Counted from the first letter of the stretch, positions 27,760 to 42,297 are shown. The stretch is DNA of 64,000 bases from Portunus trituberculatus (GCF_017591435.1 NC_059294.1:12252604-12316603), one strand, 5' to 3'. Numbers and translations: made by a program. The notes: generated from the sequence alone by a model not told the origin.

Positions 27760-27848
27760 TGTTCCCCTCACCTTCCCCTCACTTTCCCCTCACCTTCCCC
27801 TCACTTTCCCCTCACCTCCTCTCACTTTCCCCTCACCTTCCCCTCACC
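27760..27848. repeat. 11/22-bp minisatellite
   Basis: TTCCCCTCACC and TTCCCCTCACT alternate in 11-bp register about eight times, giving a 22-bp higher-order unit. One unit is shortened near 27818. Confidence 0.88.
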
Positions 27849-27908
27849 TGTCTTGCACATTCCGATCTACAGACATCCCTCTTCATCCCTCCTACCTGCG
27901 GATGACTC

Positions 27909-29150
<1,242 letters not shown>

Positions 29151-30020
29151 TTGTGTAAGTGGATGAATAAAAAGATACGATTCTCAATATAACCACTCGG
29201 GAAAGACTCGAGGGAGGGAGGAAGAGAGGGACGGAAAAAAATGGCTTTGTTTGTCTAGACACTGACGAGATGTCGATACATAAACTCGTCCCAAAGTGGA
29301 TGCGGGAACCAACAGATGCCCTTTTCTCCTTTTTCTTTTTTTGCCCTTCTTTTTAATTCTCATTGTCTTTATCTGTGTTGTCTGTGTGGTCTGGTTGGTG
29401 GATGGCTGGGCTACGTAAAGCCAAGGTCATATGAGTTATTCTCCTAAGCTGCTATTTTGTTTAGAAATTGTCCTCTGTCTTAAGTCGCCTGATCTATTGA
29501 CAGTCTCATTGGTCGTCGGGATGAGAAGGCTTGAGTTTAATGGGTGAAATTGTAGATACTATACAGTTGGAGTGAGTGTAGTATAGATTAACATTCTTAT
29601 AAACATTCTTGTATACGTATATTCATAGATTATTTTGTCTATATGTAGAAACTTGTCCGTATATGTGTGGTTTACATGCATATTCTCTCAGTGTGAGTCT
29701 GTGAATATGTTCTTTTGTGTTTACATCCAAACAAATAATCCAGCAAGACCAAATCGATAAATAATAAATGCAGCGTTTGCCGGGATCAAAGTTCTGGCGA
29801 GAGCGTCAAATTAGACAAACTCACACAAACTTAAATTACTAACTCGATTACTTTTTTGGGGTGAGGAGGGCTGGCTCACTCTCCGCCTCCAGCGCCTCGG
29901 ATGTTTGCTCTTATTTTCTTTTATTTTGTGACCAGCGACAGATAAAAAACGCTCCGAAAATAAAATGAAGGTTCACTGTATACTTAGACGTGACACGAAT
30001 CATTACACAGTACAAAAAAA
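29151..30020. other. Unique DNA, no gene seen
   Basis: Mixed composition, with AT-rich stretches at 29560-29780. No element recognised. Confidence 0.5.
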
Positions 30021-30441
30021 TCAATGTTCTTTATGTACCTTACTAGAAATTCAATGTTCTTTTTAAACCTTACGAGAAATTCAATGCTCTTTTTTTTATA
30101 CCATGTGGGCTTTTCACGGGAATTTATGGGCTAAAGGGGATACTTTTTAGGGTACCTCCTATCTTAAAGCCCACCCGCTAGGAAACCGTTGCCCCGAGTG
30201 AGGAAGCCCAACCTACACTCAGACCGTGGACAGGATTCGAACCCGTGCGCTTGGAGACCTCTAGGATCCCAAAGCACGCATGGTTCCACTGTACCACCTC
30301 TTTATATGCCTTACTAAAAATTCAATGTTCTTTATGTACCTTACGAGAAATTCAATGTTCTGTATGTACCTTACGAGAAATGCAATGTTCTTTATGTACC
30401 TATGTACCTTACGAAAAGTTCAATGTTCTTTATGTACCTTC
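30021..30441. repeat. 30-bp minisatellite, interrupted by a SINE
   Basis: The unit is close to TCAATGTTCTTTATGTACCT plus TACGAGAAAT. Units: 30021-30050, 30051-30080, a third split by the SINE (30081-30092 and about 30304-30321), 30322-30351, 30352-30381, 30382-30419 (with an internal TATGTACC duplication) and a partial at 30420-30441. The 30-bp register resumes after the insertion, so the array is older than the SINE. Confidence 0.88.
30093..30298 (-). mobile_element. tRNA-derived SINE nested in a minisatellite
   Basis: Read on the minus strand, an RNA polymerase III A box, TGGTACAGTGG (30296-30286), is followed by a B box, GGTTCGAATCC (30243-30233), then a non-tRNA body and an A-rich tail (the T run at 30090-30097 on +). 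The element splits one 30-bp minisatellite unit and is bounded by CTCTTT at 30087-30092 and 30298-30303, a plausible target-site duplication. The few bases expected upstream of the A box are missing, so the 5' end is slightly truncated. The body resembles repeats I associate with crustacean transcripts, from memory and unverified. Confidence 0.82.
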
Positions 30442-30820
30442 CTCTGTACATTGTTATAGTACTCATGCATTACATTCTATACCAAATATCTTCGTGTGTT
30501 TTGGTTCTTTACTCAATAAGATGTGAAACTCGACCATCGCTAGCGGTGTTTTTTATCAAATGTCTTAACACGAAACTAATTTAACATTCTAATTTGCATG
30601 CTAACTCCTCAGTGCTGTTTTTTTTAAGATAACTTCTCTCCTGGTTTTCCTTTTCCTTCTCCTGGTCTTCTCTCGCTGACGGAGGAGCGGAAAGATGGAA
30701 GGAGGGAGGGAAAGAAAGAGAGGGGAGGGAGGTAGGAAGGGAAACACTCCTTAAGATGATGATATTCAGAGGTCAGCGGGCCGTGAGTTGGTATGTCCAT
30801 AATAACTTTACCTGGCTCTC
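30442..30820. other. Unique DNA, no gene seen
   Basis: AT-rich at first, then G/A-rich at 30680-30750. Nothing recognised. Confidence 0.5.
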
Positions 30821-30821
30821 C

Positions 30822-31196
30822 TCTTCCTCCTCCTCCTCCTCCTCCTTATTCTCCTCCTCTTCAGAACTTCATTTTTTCTCCGTTCTCTTTCTTGGTAAAT
30901 CTTTTCTTTTTTTTTGTACTTTTCCTATTTTACTTCTTCCTCCTCTTCTTTTGAATTGTTGTTGTTGTTGTTGTTTTTAGTTCTTCTTCTTCTTCTTTTT
31001 CTTCTTTTTCTTCTTTTTCTTCTTCTTTTTCTTCTTCTTCTTCTACTTCTTCTTCTTCTTCTTCTTTTTCTTCTTCGTCTTTGATTTTATCTTACTTTTC
31101 TTCTCGCTTCTTCTCCTCCTCCTCCTCCTCCTCCTCCTCCTCCTCCTCCTCCTCCTTTATTTCTTCTTGTAGTTTTTCATGTTACGATTTTCACCA

Positions 31197-31261
<65 letters not shown>
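30822..31261. repeat. (TCC)n, (TTC)n and (CT)n block
   Basis: (TCC)n at 30822-30847, (GTT)n at 30957-30975, TTC-rich DNA at 30980-31080, (CTC)n at 31110-31156 and (CT)n at 31200-31261. Confidence 0.92.
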
Positions 31262-31265
<4 letters not shown>

Positions 31266-31395
31266 GCTGTATGTTAAAATGTGGCTCCTCTGGCTCGTTT
31301 CTCCCATATAGAAGTCCCACCAGTGCCCAGGAGGGTTGGGGATCCGATAGTCAGTCTAATGTGTCCCTGTAATAGGGGTCATTATTCTTCATAGC

Positions 31396-32110
31396 ATGGG
31401 CCCCTCTTCCCTATCGCCCTCCTCCTCATCTTCTTCTTTTGCCTATTTTCTTTCGCCTTCTCCTTCTCCTTCTCCTTCTCCTTTCCTTCCTTTCTTCCTT
31501 CCTTCCTTTTTCCTGATCGTCCATTTCCCTTTCGTCTTCTCCTTAGCACCTTTATTCTTTTTTTTTTTCTTGTTCTTCTTCATTTTGTTGTATTTTGTCA
31601 TTGGTGTTGGTCTTCTTTTTCATATTTCTTCCTTCTCATATACCTTTCTCTTGCCCTTATCTTTCTTTATTTTCTCTCTGTTATCTCATTCTTCCTTTCC
31701 TTCCTTTCTTTTCCTTTTCTCCATAATCTTCTTTCGTTTTCATGATTTCTTCCATTATTCCATATTTAAATTTTTCATTTGCATTTCTTCAATGGAATAT
31801 CTCTTCCTTTTCTGTTTTTCTTGTTCTTTTTCCAATTTGTTCATTCTCCTTCATTGCTTCTTATTCCTATTCTACCATTCTATATTTGGGTCTCTTCATA
31901 TGAATTTCCTCCATGCCATAGCCTTTCTTATTCCTTCCTTCATCCCTTCATCATTTCCTTTATTTTTCCTTTCTCTCCTCCTCTCCTTCTTCATCGCTTC
32001 TGGAATGTCATCGTCAATTTTTTTTTATATCATATACCTTCCTTCTTCCTTGCATTCATCTATTTTTTTCTCTCTTCTTTCTTCTGCTCTTCTACCGTCA
32101 AGATATTAAT
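31396..32110. other. Pyrimidine-rich block, ~700 bp
   Basis: The + strand is mostly C and T with little A or G, giving a 237-codon Phe/Ser/Leu frame. The frame lacks domains, and the same bias occurs in other blocks of the window, so I treat it as compositional. Confidence 0.6.
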
Positions 32111-32460
32111 GAAGAAATATGTCGTTAGTTATCAATATGTTACCCTTTTTTTTTTCTCGTTGTTGTGTTCCTCCTCCTTCGGCTGCTCCAGTAATGGGTA
32201 GCCACAGTGGATCAGCCTTTTCCAACATGCTAACTCTTCTACGCCTCATTCCCTCACTTATACCCATTACAAACATGTCCTTTTTTTCACAGAATCCTCT
32301 TAAATTCTCCTCTTTTTCTCCTACCGAGTTTGATCTATTTCCAGCATCCTTCTTGTGTACTTTTCGTTTCTCCCTTGGTACATTATATGCTTGAAAATTA
32401 ATTACTATATTTTCTTCTCGCCTGATGATTAATGGATTCGTGGAGTCACATTTTACTCTT
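32111..32460. other. Mixed unique DNA, no gene recognised
   Basis: Less biased sequence between a pyrimidine block and a purine block. The 91-codon + frame and the minus frame across it have no recognisable motif. Confidence 0.45.
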
Positions 32461-32990
32461 CCCTGCGATCTTTCTATGCCAAGAGAGAGAGAGGGAGGTG
32501 ACGAGAAGTAAAGGGAAGGAAAGGAGAGGAGGAGAAGGAAAAGGTGGAAACGAGTAAGAGGAAGTGATGAAGGAGGAATAAGGAAGATTAGATATAGGAA
32601 TAAAGAGGAAAGGAGGTAAATAGGGTGAGTGGAAATTGAAATGGAATGAAGGAAAAGATAGCTGGGAAAGAAAGATACTCGTAGAAGTAAGAAAAAGGAT
32701 ATGAGAAATCGAAAGGGGAAAGAAAATGAAGGAAAATATGAACAAAGGTGAGAGGAAAATATGTACGAGTAAAAACTAGTAGAGGAAAGAGAAAATATGA
32801 GAAATGAAAGAAATTGATAAACAAAACAAAAAGAAAAAACATCAAAAAATAAAACAAATGGAACGATGGACAAAGTAAAAGAAGGAAAAAGAAGAGACGA
32901 ACGGGAAATGAAGGTGCGAAAAAGAGGAAGAAACTAAGCTAAACCAAAAAAGAAAAAAAAAGAAAAGAAAAAAAGAAGAAGCAGAGGTGG
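32461..32990. other. Purine-rich block, ~530 bp
   Basis: The + strand is nearly all A and G, the mirror bias of 31396-32110. Minus-strand Phe/Ser frames are compositional. Confidence 0.6.
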
Positions 32991-33143
32991 CCATAGAGAA
33001 TGAAAGAAAGACAGGGTAGTTCTAAAGCCTCTTTCATGTTGGTCGCTTCAAAGACGTGTTCTGATCGCTTCCTTTCAAAATCCCACCAAGAAGAAATTGT
33101 GTTATGTTTGTGAAGAGAGAGGCTCATTCTCATTAATGTACTT

Positions 33144-33146
<3 letters not shown>

Positions 33147-33229
<83 letters not shown>
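33147..33229. repeat. (GT)n microsatellite
   Basis: Perfect GT run of about 41 units. Confidence 0.96.
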
Positions 33230-33230
<1 letters not shown>

Positions 33231-33330
33231 ATTTTCCAGCTGCTTTGAGGGCGGGAAAGGCATAACATCATGAGGAAAGAGAAATACCTGAGCTAAATTT
33301 TATGATGATAGTGACTTGAGCTGAAGGAAA

Positions 33331-33592
33331 CTGTGGTGGTGGTGGTGGTGGTGGTGGTGATGGTGATGTTGGTTGTCATTTTGGTCATTTTCAGCTTTGA
33401 GGAAGAGAAGAAAAAAAGGAAACATGTGGAAGCTACACATTTGGTTATTGTTCATAGATTTATTGTTATGATAATGTCTTCTGCAGTATTGTTGCTTTCC
33501 TCCTTCTCCTCTTCCCTTCTTCTCTTTCCTTTCCTCCTCCTCCTCCTCCTCCTCCTCCTCCTCCTCCTCCTCCTCCTCCTCCTCCTCCTCCT
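33331..33592. repeat. (GGT)n and (CTC)n tracts
   Basis: (GGT)n at 33331-33358 with GAT variants after it, and (CTC)n at 33532-33592 with interrupted CTC to 33640. Confidence 0.93.
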
Positions 33593-33727
33593 CCTTCTTC
33601 TCTCCTCTTCCTCCTCCTCCTCCTTCTTTCCTCCTCCTTGTCCTCTTTCCTCATCACTATCATCATCATCATTCACTGGATATGTCATAAACACTAATAT
33701 AGCATCTTTTTAATTTCTTACCCCTCA

Positions 33728-33841
<114 letters not shown>

Positions 33842-34006
33842 AATTTCATCCTCACCACGCCTCTCCATCTTTCTCTCCTGCCCCCACGTCCCTCCACCGC
33901 CAGTCAACAAGGTACTAACAGTCATTGATTGGAGAGCAGAGAGGGTGAGTAGGGAGGGATGAGGGCTGAGGGAGGGGAAGATAAAGATGCCGTCGATAAA
34001 AGGGTG

Positions 34007-34041
<35 letters not shown>

Positions 34042-34350
34042 TATTCTGGGGAGCGTTGTTGGCGTTGTTGACAAATACAAACATGACACAGACAGACAGA
34101 CAAATGGACAGACATAGGCACAAACAAACACAGACAGGTAGAAAGAAAAACTGGCAAACATTTAGGGAAACAGACAGGCAAGGAATCAAATAAAGAAAAC
34201 AGACACCGCATACAAAACACAAGTATGCAAAGAAATGAGCCAGAAAAACAGACAGACACAAAAACAAACTGACAAAACAAAGACAAATAGAAAAAAATGC
34301 CCAGACACACACACGAACAGAGACACGAACAGAAAGACAGACAATATGGA
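34007..34350. repeat. (GA)n, then a degenerate (GACA/AACA)n field
   Basis: (GA)n at 34007-34032. At about 34080-34345 the words ACAG, ACAA and GACA recur in loose 4-bp register, an old tetranucleotide array like the one at 20240. Confidence 0.7.
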
Positions 34351-35492
34351 GAAGTGACTATCAGAAGAGTGACGCCCCTCCCATCTCTCTCTCCTCGTCA
34401 CGGAAGGGAAAGCCATGAAAGAGACACGCCCTCCTGTTACGAGGCGGTGATCTCAGACCCTCGCAGCTTACGCGGGACGCTCAATACGCCAACAGCCGAC
34501 TCCAGCACAGGCCAAGTCCCCATTGAAAGCCTCAGTCACGGAAGGAAGTTGTCAGCTGTGGCCTTGTAATGCTTGAGATCTTGGCCCGTTTTTTACTCAT
34601 AAGCACTGTGTTCAAAGGCCGCTGGGATGATTACTCTGGATCTTGTGGGTGTTTTTTCTTTTCTTATTATTGTATACTTATGCTACCAGTCCCAGTAACT
34701 TGGCCTTATATAATGATTATTCTTCAGTATTTTCAAGGGTGATTCGTCATGTTCAGAGGTGTTTTCGTGTTGTTAGTGTGAAAAATTAATCAGTCTATCA
34801 CTGGGATGATGGAAGTAACCTCGAAAGCGTTAATTACTCCCAATATTGTCCGTTGAAAGTAGTGAGAGTAAAGAAATACAGATCATTATAAGATTCAATG
34901 TTATGCTCAAGTGGATTATGATTAGTGTGTTCTTTCAAATTGGTAGAAATGGTAGAAAAATATTTTGTTTATAAATGTGATGTGTTCTTCCAATTTTTTT
35001 CGTTGATGGGTTGCTGTTAGTGATGTAAGTATATTGAAGCCGAGGTACTGAAAGGTCAGGAGACAGCTGGCCTGTATTCCTCACCATGAACATTCTCAAA
35101 GGCCACAGATGATTAGCCAGATTCTTAAGATCGTTTTTCCAGTTAACAATGTAGAAATCTCATTAATCTTTCCCCCCACGACCATGAAAACATTCTTAAA
35201 AAACCTTCGAACTCCAACAAGAGGCTTCTGGTAGTGTTTCAAAAGCGAGAAGCGAGGTTGGCAAGTGGCGAGAGGCGGGTCAACGCGCGGCCGTCATCGG
35301 GAGCACTGTGGTGGAGGTTGCCGCCGAGAGCCTGACCCGACCAGGAGAGCCAACTTCCGGACAGTCTAAAAATAGCTCAGGGTTCTCCGTCCCCTTAAAT
35401 CCTCCCTACTCCTCCCACCGGTCAACCCACCGCCTCTTTCCTTTCCTTCTCGTCCCCTTCTTAATCCTGTTTTTCTTATACTATTGCTTAGC

Positions 35493-35494
<2 letters not shown>
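34351..35494. other. Unique DNA, no gene recognised
   Basis: Over 1.1 kb without a microsatellite. GC-richer at 34375-34565 and 35225-35420. Short frames have no recognisable product. Confidence 0.45.

Positions 35495-35574
<80 letters not shown>
35495..35574. repeat. (TG)n microsatellite
   Basis: Perfect TG run of about 40 units. Confidence 0.96.
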
Positions 35575-35576
<2 letters not shown>

Positions 35577-36374
35577 GAAAGCTTGTTGTATAAGTGTACG
35601 CATTGGATAACGTCAGCAAGATGAGCAACAAAAAATACGAGTCAAGGATCGCTGCCTGAGACTGTCTTGCCGGAGCTTGAGGCCTAACTGTGCCGGAGGA
35701 AAGGAAGAAGACAACTTCCAAACGGCATTCCTCGCTGGATCTTGTAAATGTGTTTAAAAGTCGGCCGGGGCAGCCTGAGAGCCTCGCCGCACTGCGTCAA
35801 GCTCACCACCAGACCCTCCTGAGGCAGACCAGTGTCTTTGGTTTCCGCCGTCAGCGATCTCGCCAGATAAAGCCTTGGCGGGACAAAAAGTGTATGAGAA
35901 GCCTGAGATGAAATTGAAGATAGTTTTTTCCATGATATTCGGTTCGTTGCTGGTTCTGATGATGATGATTCTGGCAATGACGACCACTGCTGCCAATGAA
36001 GATAACGCAGGCTTTTACAGTAACCCTGCTTCTTTTTCTTGTAAACGCAGACAAAAGCTCTGAGTTGAAACGGGAGTAGGAAATGGCCAGTGAATATCGC
36101 TCCTCAAAGAATGCCAGAATCAATTTAGTTTTTGGTTCCCTGCGTTACCTGATACTCCTCTCCCAGTGGCCGTGGCGAGGTGGAAAACAGGCACTCCAGC
36201 CCCTTGTTACTGTGGACTTCGTGTTGTGTCAAACCCTTCCGCCGAGGCGAGAACGATACACTGCTAATGATTGAACGGGCAAGTTAGTGTAGGGAAATCC
36301 GCTGTTTTGTCAGGAAGTTTGAAATATATTATGGATCGAGTTACCATTTTTTTATCGCACTTTAAAATTGAAAC

Positions 36375-36375
<1 letters not shown>
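35575..36375. other. Unique DNA, balanced composition
   Basis: About 800 bp free of simple repeats, with overlapping 60-100 codon frames on both strands. Only the frame at 35908 has secreted-protein features. The rest show nothing recognisable. Confidence 0.45.
35908..36063 (+). CDS. Possible small secreted peptide (weak candidate)
   Basis: I do not recognise this gene. From the ATG at 35908 the frame gives 51 residues: a basic start (KLK, residues 2-4), a hydrophobic core (about 5-24, Leu/Met/Ile-rich), a small-residue stretch TTTAA (25-29) that could be a signal-peptidase site, then an acidic-to-aromatic part (NEDNAGFYSNP, 30-40), one Cys (45) and a dibasic KRR (46-48) near the stop. A start at 35875 would add 11 residues, but the hydrophobic segment would no longer be N-terminal, so I prefer 35908. 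Cautions: an ATGATGATG patch makes part of the Met-rich core, only one Cys is present, and no promoter, polyadenylation signal or clear splice framing is visible. It may be a first exon, a chance frame or a lineage-specific peptide. Confidence 0.22.
   Translation: MKLKIVFSMIFGSLLVLMMMILAMTTTAANEDNAGFYSNPASFSCKRRQKL

Positions 36376-36454
<79 letters not shown>
36376..36454. repeat. (CT)n microsatellite
   Basis: Perfect CT run of about 39 units. Confidence 0.96.
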
Positions 36455-36458
<4 letters not shown>

Positions 36459-36495
36459 ACGCTTTGTTGCGCAAGTGCACTTTGATGACACATAC

Positions 36496-36498
<3 letters not shown>

Positions 36499-36574
<76 letters not shown>
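36499..36574. repeat. (AC)n abutting the SINE
   Basis: Perfect AC run of about 38 units that ends where recognisable SINE sequence begins, in place of the expected tRNA 5' half. Confidence 0.95.
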
Positions 36575-36576
<2 letters not shown>

Positions 36577-36854
36577 GCCAGAGGACCGGGGTTCGATTCC
36601 CCGGCCGAGTGGAGATATTTGGCTGTGTCTCCTTTCACGTGTAGCCCCTGCTCACCTAGCAGTGAGTAGGTACAGGATGTAAATCAAGGAGTTGTGACCT
36701 TGTTGTCCCGGTGTGTGGTGTGTGCCTGGTCTCAGGCCTATCCGAAGATCGGAAATAATGAGCTCTGAGCTCGTTCCGTAGGGTAACGTCTGGCTGTCTC
36801 GTCAGAGACTGCAGCAGATCAAACAGTGAAACACACACACACACACACACACAC
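36575..36854 (+). mobile_element. 5'-truncated tRNA-derived SINE with an AC tail
   Basis: A B box, GGTTCGATTCC (36590-36600), sits in a T-arm-like stem context (CCGGGG...CCCCGG), followed by a ~230-bp non-tRNA body and an (AC)n tail at 36832-36854. The A box and 5' tRNA half are absent; an (AC)n tract lies directly upstream. The body contains GGCCTATCCGAAGATCGG and GTCTCGTCAGAGACTG; the latter is a short palindromic stem. The body resembles a repeat I associate with decapod sequences, from memory and unverified. Without an A box this copy is unlikely to be transcribed by Pol III alone. Confidence 0.75.
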
Positions 36855-36938
36855 CGGGACACAAAACAGTGCACTCATGCAAACTCAGAGACAAACACAG
36901 AGGGAAAAAGATGAAAACAAACATGAACATGATATTTC

Positions 36939-37168
<230 letters not shown>

Positions 37169-37384
37169 CCAAGATAAGCAGCGTCACAGTGTTTTCCCAT
37201 TAAGAGTAAAGCGCCCGCCAGGTGAGGAGCGGCGCGAGGCGAGGAGGGGACAGGAAGAGAAGGTCTGGGTAATTGCATCTTTGTGTGTAAGGCTTTGAAA
37301 TTTTCAGCTCAATTTAGTCAGGCACGCGTTGAGGAAACACCTGACCAGGAGTGTGTGTGGGAGATGGGGGATGTGCTAGTGTCT

Positions 37385-37512
<128 letters not shown>

Positions 37513-37568
37513 ATTTAAACAAAACTTTATACAAAGGAACATGTACCCAAAGGCGCACTGTCGTGTGC

Positions 37569-39050
<1,482 letters not shown>

Positions 39051-39053
39051 AAA

Positions 39054-39054
<1 letters not shown>

Positions 39055-39104
<50 letters not shown>
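39055..39104. repeat. (CT)n microsatellite
   Basis: Perfect CT run of about 25 units. Confidence 0.95.
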
Positions 39105-39107
<3 letters not shown>

Positions 39108-39151
39108 TTAATGTTAATAATTCTTTTTTCTTCTTTTCCTCTTTTTTCTAC

Positions 39152-39750
39152 CGCCACCACCACCACCACCACCACCACCGAGACCATTACCCCCATCTGC
39201 GTCACCATCAGCATAATTCTCACCTCCCCGCCACCATCACTTTAGCCAGCTTCATTACCTCCACCACAGCCACACCGCCATTGCCTCCTCCTACCACTAC
39301 TTCGGTCACCACCACAACCACCACCATCACCACCACCACTGTTACTGTCCTATATACTTGTAGCAACATCACTAACTTCACATCAGCCTTTTATCACTAC
39401 TCGTACCACTCCTGTTGCTCACCACTGCCACCACCACATTCACCACCACTGGCATCACCATCTCTACCACTACTGTCTCTATCATATCTGGTGACAATAC
39501 TTAATCTTTAACTACTACTACTACTACTACTACTACTAGCTGCTATTAAACACCATTATATCATCACCACCACAACCACCACACCAAATAACATACTTTC
39601 ACCACTGCTACTGCTATCATCACTACCACTAATATTAACACTGCACCATCACCACTCAGTCACCACCATAAGTTCCTCATCGCCCTAGCAGTAAAACAGG
39701 CATTACTCTTCCTGCCGCCCCCATCACCGCCCTCATCACTGCATCACCAC
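39152..39750. repeat. Decayed (CCA/CAT/ACT)n field, ~600 bp
   Basis: CCA-type triplets dominate, with clean (CCA)n at 39155-39178, CCACCA-rich stretches through 39345 and 39420-39480, and (ACT)n at 39510-39538. It is an old trinucleotide array. The Thr-rich frame at 39281 is its translation. Confidence 0.8.
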
Positions 39751-40455
39751 CGCACGCAGATACGAAAAGCGGGTCGGATCATTCATATTAATGGAGAAAT
39801 GGTCTGTTGGTGCCTCCATTTCCACCAATTATGCGCGACCTGGTTACTGGGGACGGTGGGGACGAAGACAAGGAGAGAAAGTGCGCTGGGGAAAAGTTAT
39901 CGAGTGGAAGAGAGAGGGTAAAAAACAAATGCTGGTGTAGGAGAGGGAGAATGAATAAAGAGAAATACTATGGTAAGGATGTGAAAAAAAGAGTGGTTAG
40001 TTTTTTTATCTTTCTTATAGTATATTTTTTTATGTAATCTCTCGCATATTGGAGTGAAAGGAGATACAGAAGAGGAATGATGAAATAAGGAAAATACTAT
40101 GAAAAAGAGAGAGGAAAAGCAGCATTGCAATTTTCGTTTTCTTCTTTTCTCAATTCTAGAACACAGTTTCCACTTCTCAAGGCTTTTTATTCCACCAAGC
40201 GATCCATGAAGTAAATGACACTATCGCTCAGGAGAACAAGTGCTCTGCGTTTACGAGTGTGCAAATGCCTAACCAGAAAATGAAACTGCTCTCACCGCTT
40301 CGAGCATTATGAGCAGTTAAAAGTAAAGTTATCATTACCACTAATGCACGATCATATATCTACCATGTTGGAAGCGAATGCAGACTTGTATCTAATAATT
40401 CTAGAGGTGAAAATGTTCTCTTCACTGCCTCTCTTTTGTTCAGCGATTATAGATC
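39751..40455. other. Mixed unique DNA, no gene seen
   Basis: G/A-rich at 39840-40120, then mixed. Nothing recognised. Confidence 0.5.
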
Positions 40456-40459
40456 AGAC

Positions 40460-40498
<39 letters not shown>
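40460..40498. repeat. (AC)n microsatellite
   Basis: Perfect AC run of about 19 units. Confidence 0.94.
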
Positions 40499-40500
<2 letters not shown>

Positions 40501-41680
40501 CAATCACAGATCTCAAATACATAGAAACATCCAGAAATATATAAGAAAGATCAGTGAGTTCCTTCCACATAAGACTGCCAATGCTAAGATAACGAAGCAA
40601 AGAAAATATTGTTACAAAAATACACGTAGTGGTTTTTCTCTCCAATATGTCCAACTCGTACGTTCTGACAATATCTAGAAGGGATGACAAGTGGCTGAAA
40701 TAAAACAGAAGGCAGGAGAAAACGTAAAGGAAGGTTGGTAATGAGCATTTGATGATGTCCCTCACGAAAACCAAAAAACTCTGTCCTGGAAATAACGAGA
40801 AGAGAAGAACTCGAAAAAGTAAAGGAGGGAAAAACTAAAAGCAAGAGGAAAACTGGAAAGGAGAGGAATCAGGAAGGAGAGAAAGATAACAGAAGGAGAA
40901 CTAACAATAGGAACACAGAAAGAGGACATGAAAGAGAACGGAGGAGACAAAGAAGACGAAAAGAGAAGACCAGCGACAAAACAGGAAGGTCTTAAAAGAA
41001 GAAAGCAAGAATGGAGAAAACAAAGAGAAAGAGACGAAGAAAGAGAAAGAAAGAAAAGAGGGAAGATAAAAGAACGTTGAAAATAGAAGGAAGAATAAAA
41101 AGGAAAAAAAAAAGAATAAGAATAAGGAAAACAAGGACAAGCAGAAACGAACGAAGAGATAAAAAATAAAAAAGACGAGAGGGAAGTGAATAGAAGAAAA
41201 GACAATAAATGACAGAGGTATGTACAATATAGAATAATTTGTGTCTTTTTCATCTTTTTATATATTACTTCTTTTGACCAAGAGCGACAAAAAAAGAATA
41301 GGAAAAAGGCCCCACTGAAGATACCACTTACCAAAAATGATATAATAAAAAAGATAAAAAAAAAAAAAGAATATGAAAAGTGTCTTAGAACCTAAAATAA
41401 AAACAAAACCAGTAAAGACACCAGTCGTAAAAACCAGTCAAGACCAAAAAGAATGATCCAAAAACTATGAGAAGTGTAGAAGTGTCTTGAAACCTTCCTT
41501 CCCTAGCACGAAACACCTTTACTCCGCATTAACTCGAACGCTGAAGGGAGGAGACGTGAGGTGGGTTGGGTAGCGGAGGCGAGGAGGTGAGGAAGGCACG
41601 GGGGCGGCGGCAGCTTCATAGGGGATGCGGCGAGGCAGGTGGGTAAGGGAATGCATAATGTATTTGGTATCAGGTATTGG
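40499..41680. other. A/G-rich DNA, no gene seen
   Basis: Strong purine bias on + at about 40780-41220, giving a 190-codon Phe/Ser-rich minus frame by composition. A GC-rich patch lies at 41540-41640. Confidence 0.55.
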
Positions 41681-41687
41681 ATGTACA

Positions 41688-41736
41688 CCACCACCACCAC
41701 CACCACCACCACCACCACCACCACCACCACCACCAC
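41688..41736. repeat. (CCA)n microsatellite
   Basis: Perfect CCA run of about 16 units. Confidence 0.95.
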
Positions 41737-41871
41737 CGTCACTTCAGAGTCACACTAGTTTATTTGCAGGTGATTCCGAGGCTTGTGAGGGTTTTTTTTT
41801 TTTTTTCGTATGGGATGGAGGAATGAAAGGAGGAGGAATATATATGTATTATGCACAAGTAGAGGGAATAC

Positions 41872-42174
<303 letters not shown>

Positions 42175-42263
42175 GCGGGTAGGAGAGGGGTGACGCAGGA
42201 TGGTTAATTAATGCCATTAACAAATTATTTCGCAGACATTATGGCGTCACGATTTAGGTGACG

Positions 42264-42297
42264 CATGATAATGATGATAATAATAATAATAATGATG

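Noticed and set aside
30233..30298. A tRNA gene on the minus strand
   Set aside because: A and B boxes are present, but there is no complete cloverleaf or acceptor pairing and the sequence continues into a SINE body with an A-rich tail.
31396..32109. 237-codon + frame that looks like a multi-span membrane protein
   Set aside because: Hydrophobicity follows from C/T-rich DNA (Phe, Leu, Ser codons). There is no charged loop pattern and no family motif, and the same bias appears in several unrelated blocks.
36575..36615. A tRNA gene on the plus strand
   Set aside because: Only the T-arm and B box are present; the 5' half is missing and a SINE body follows.
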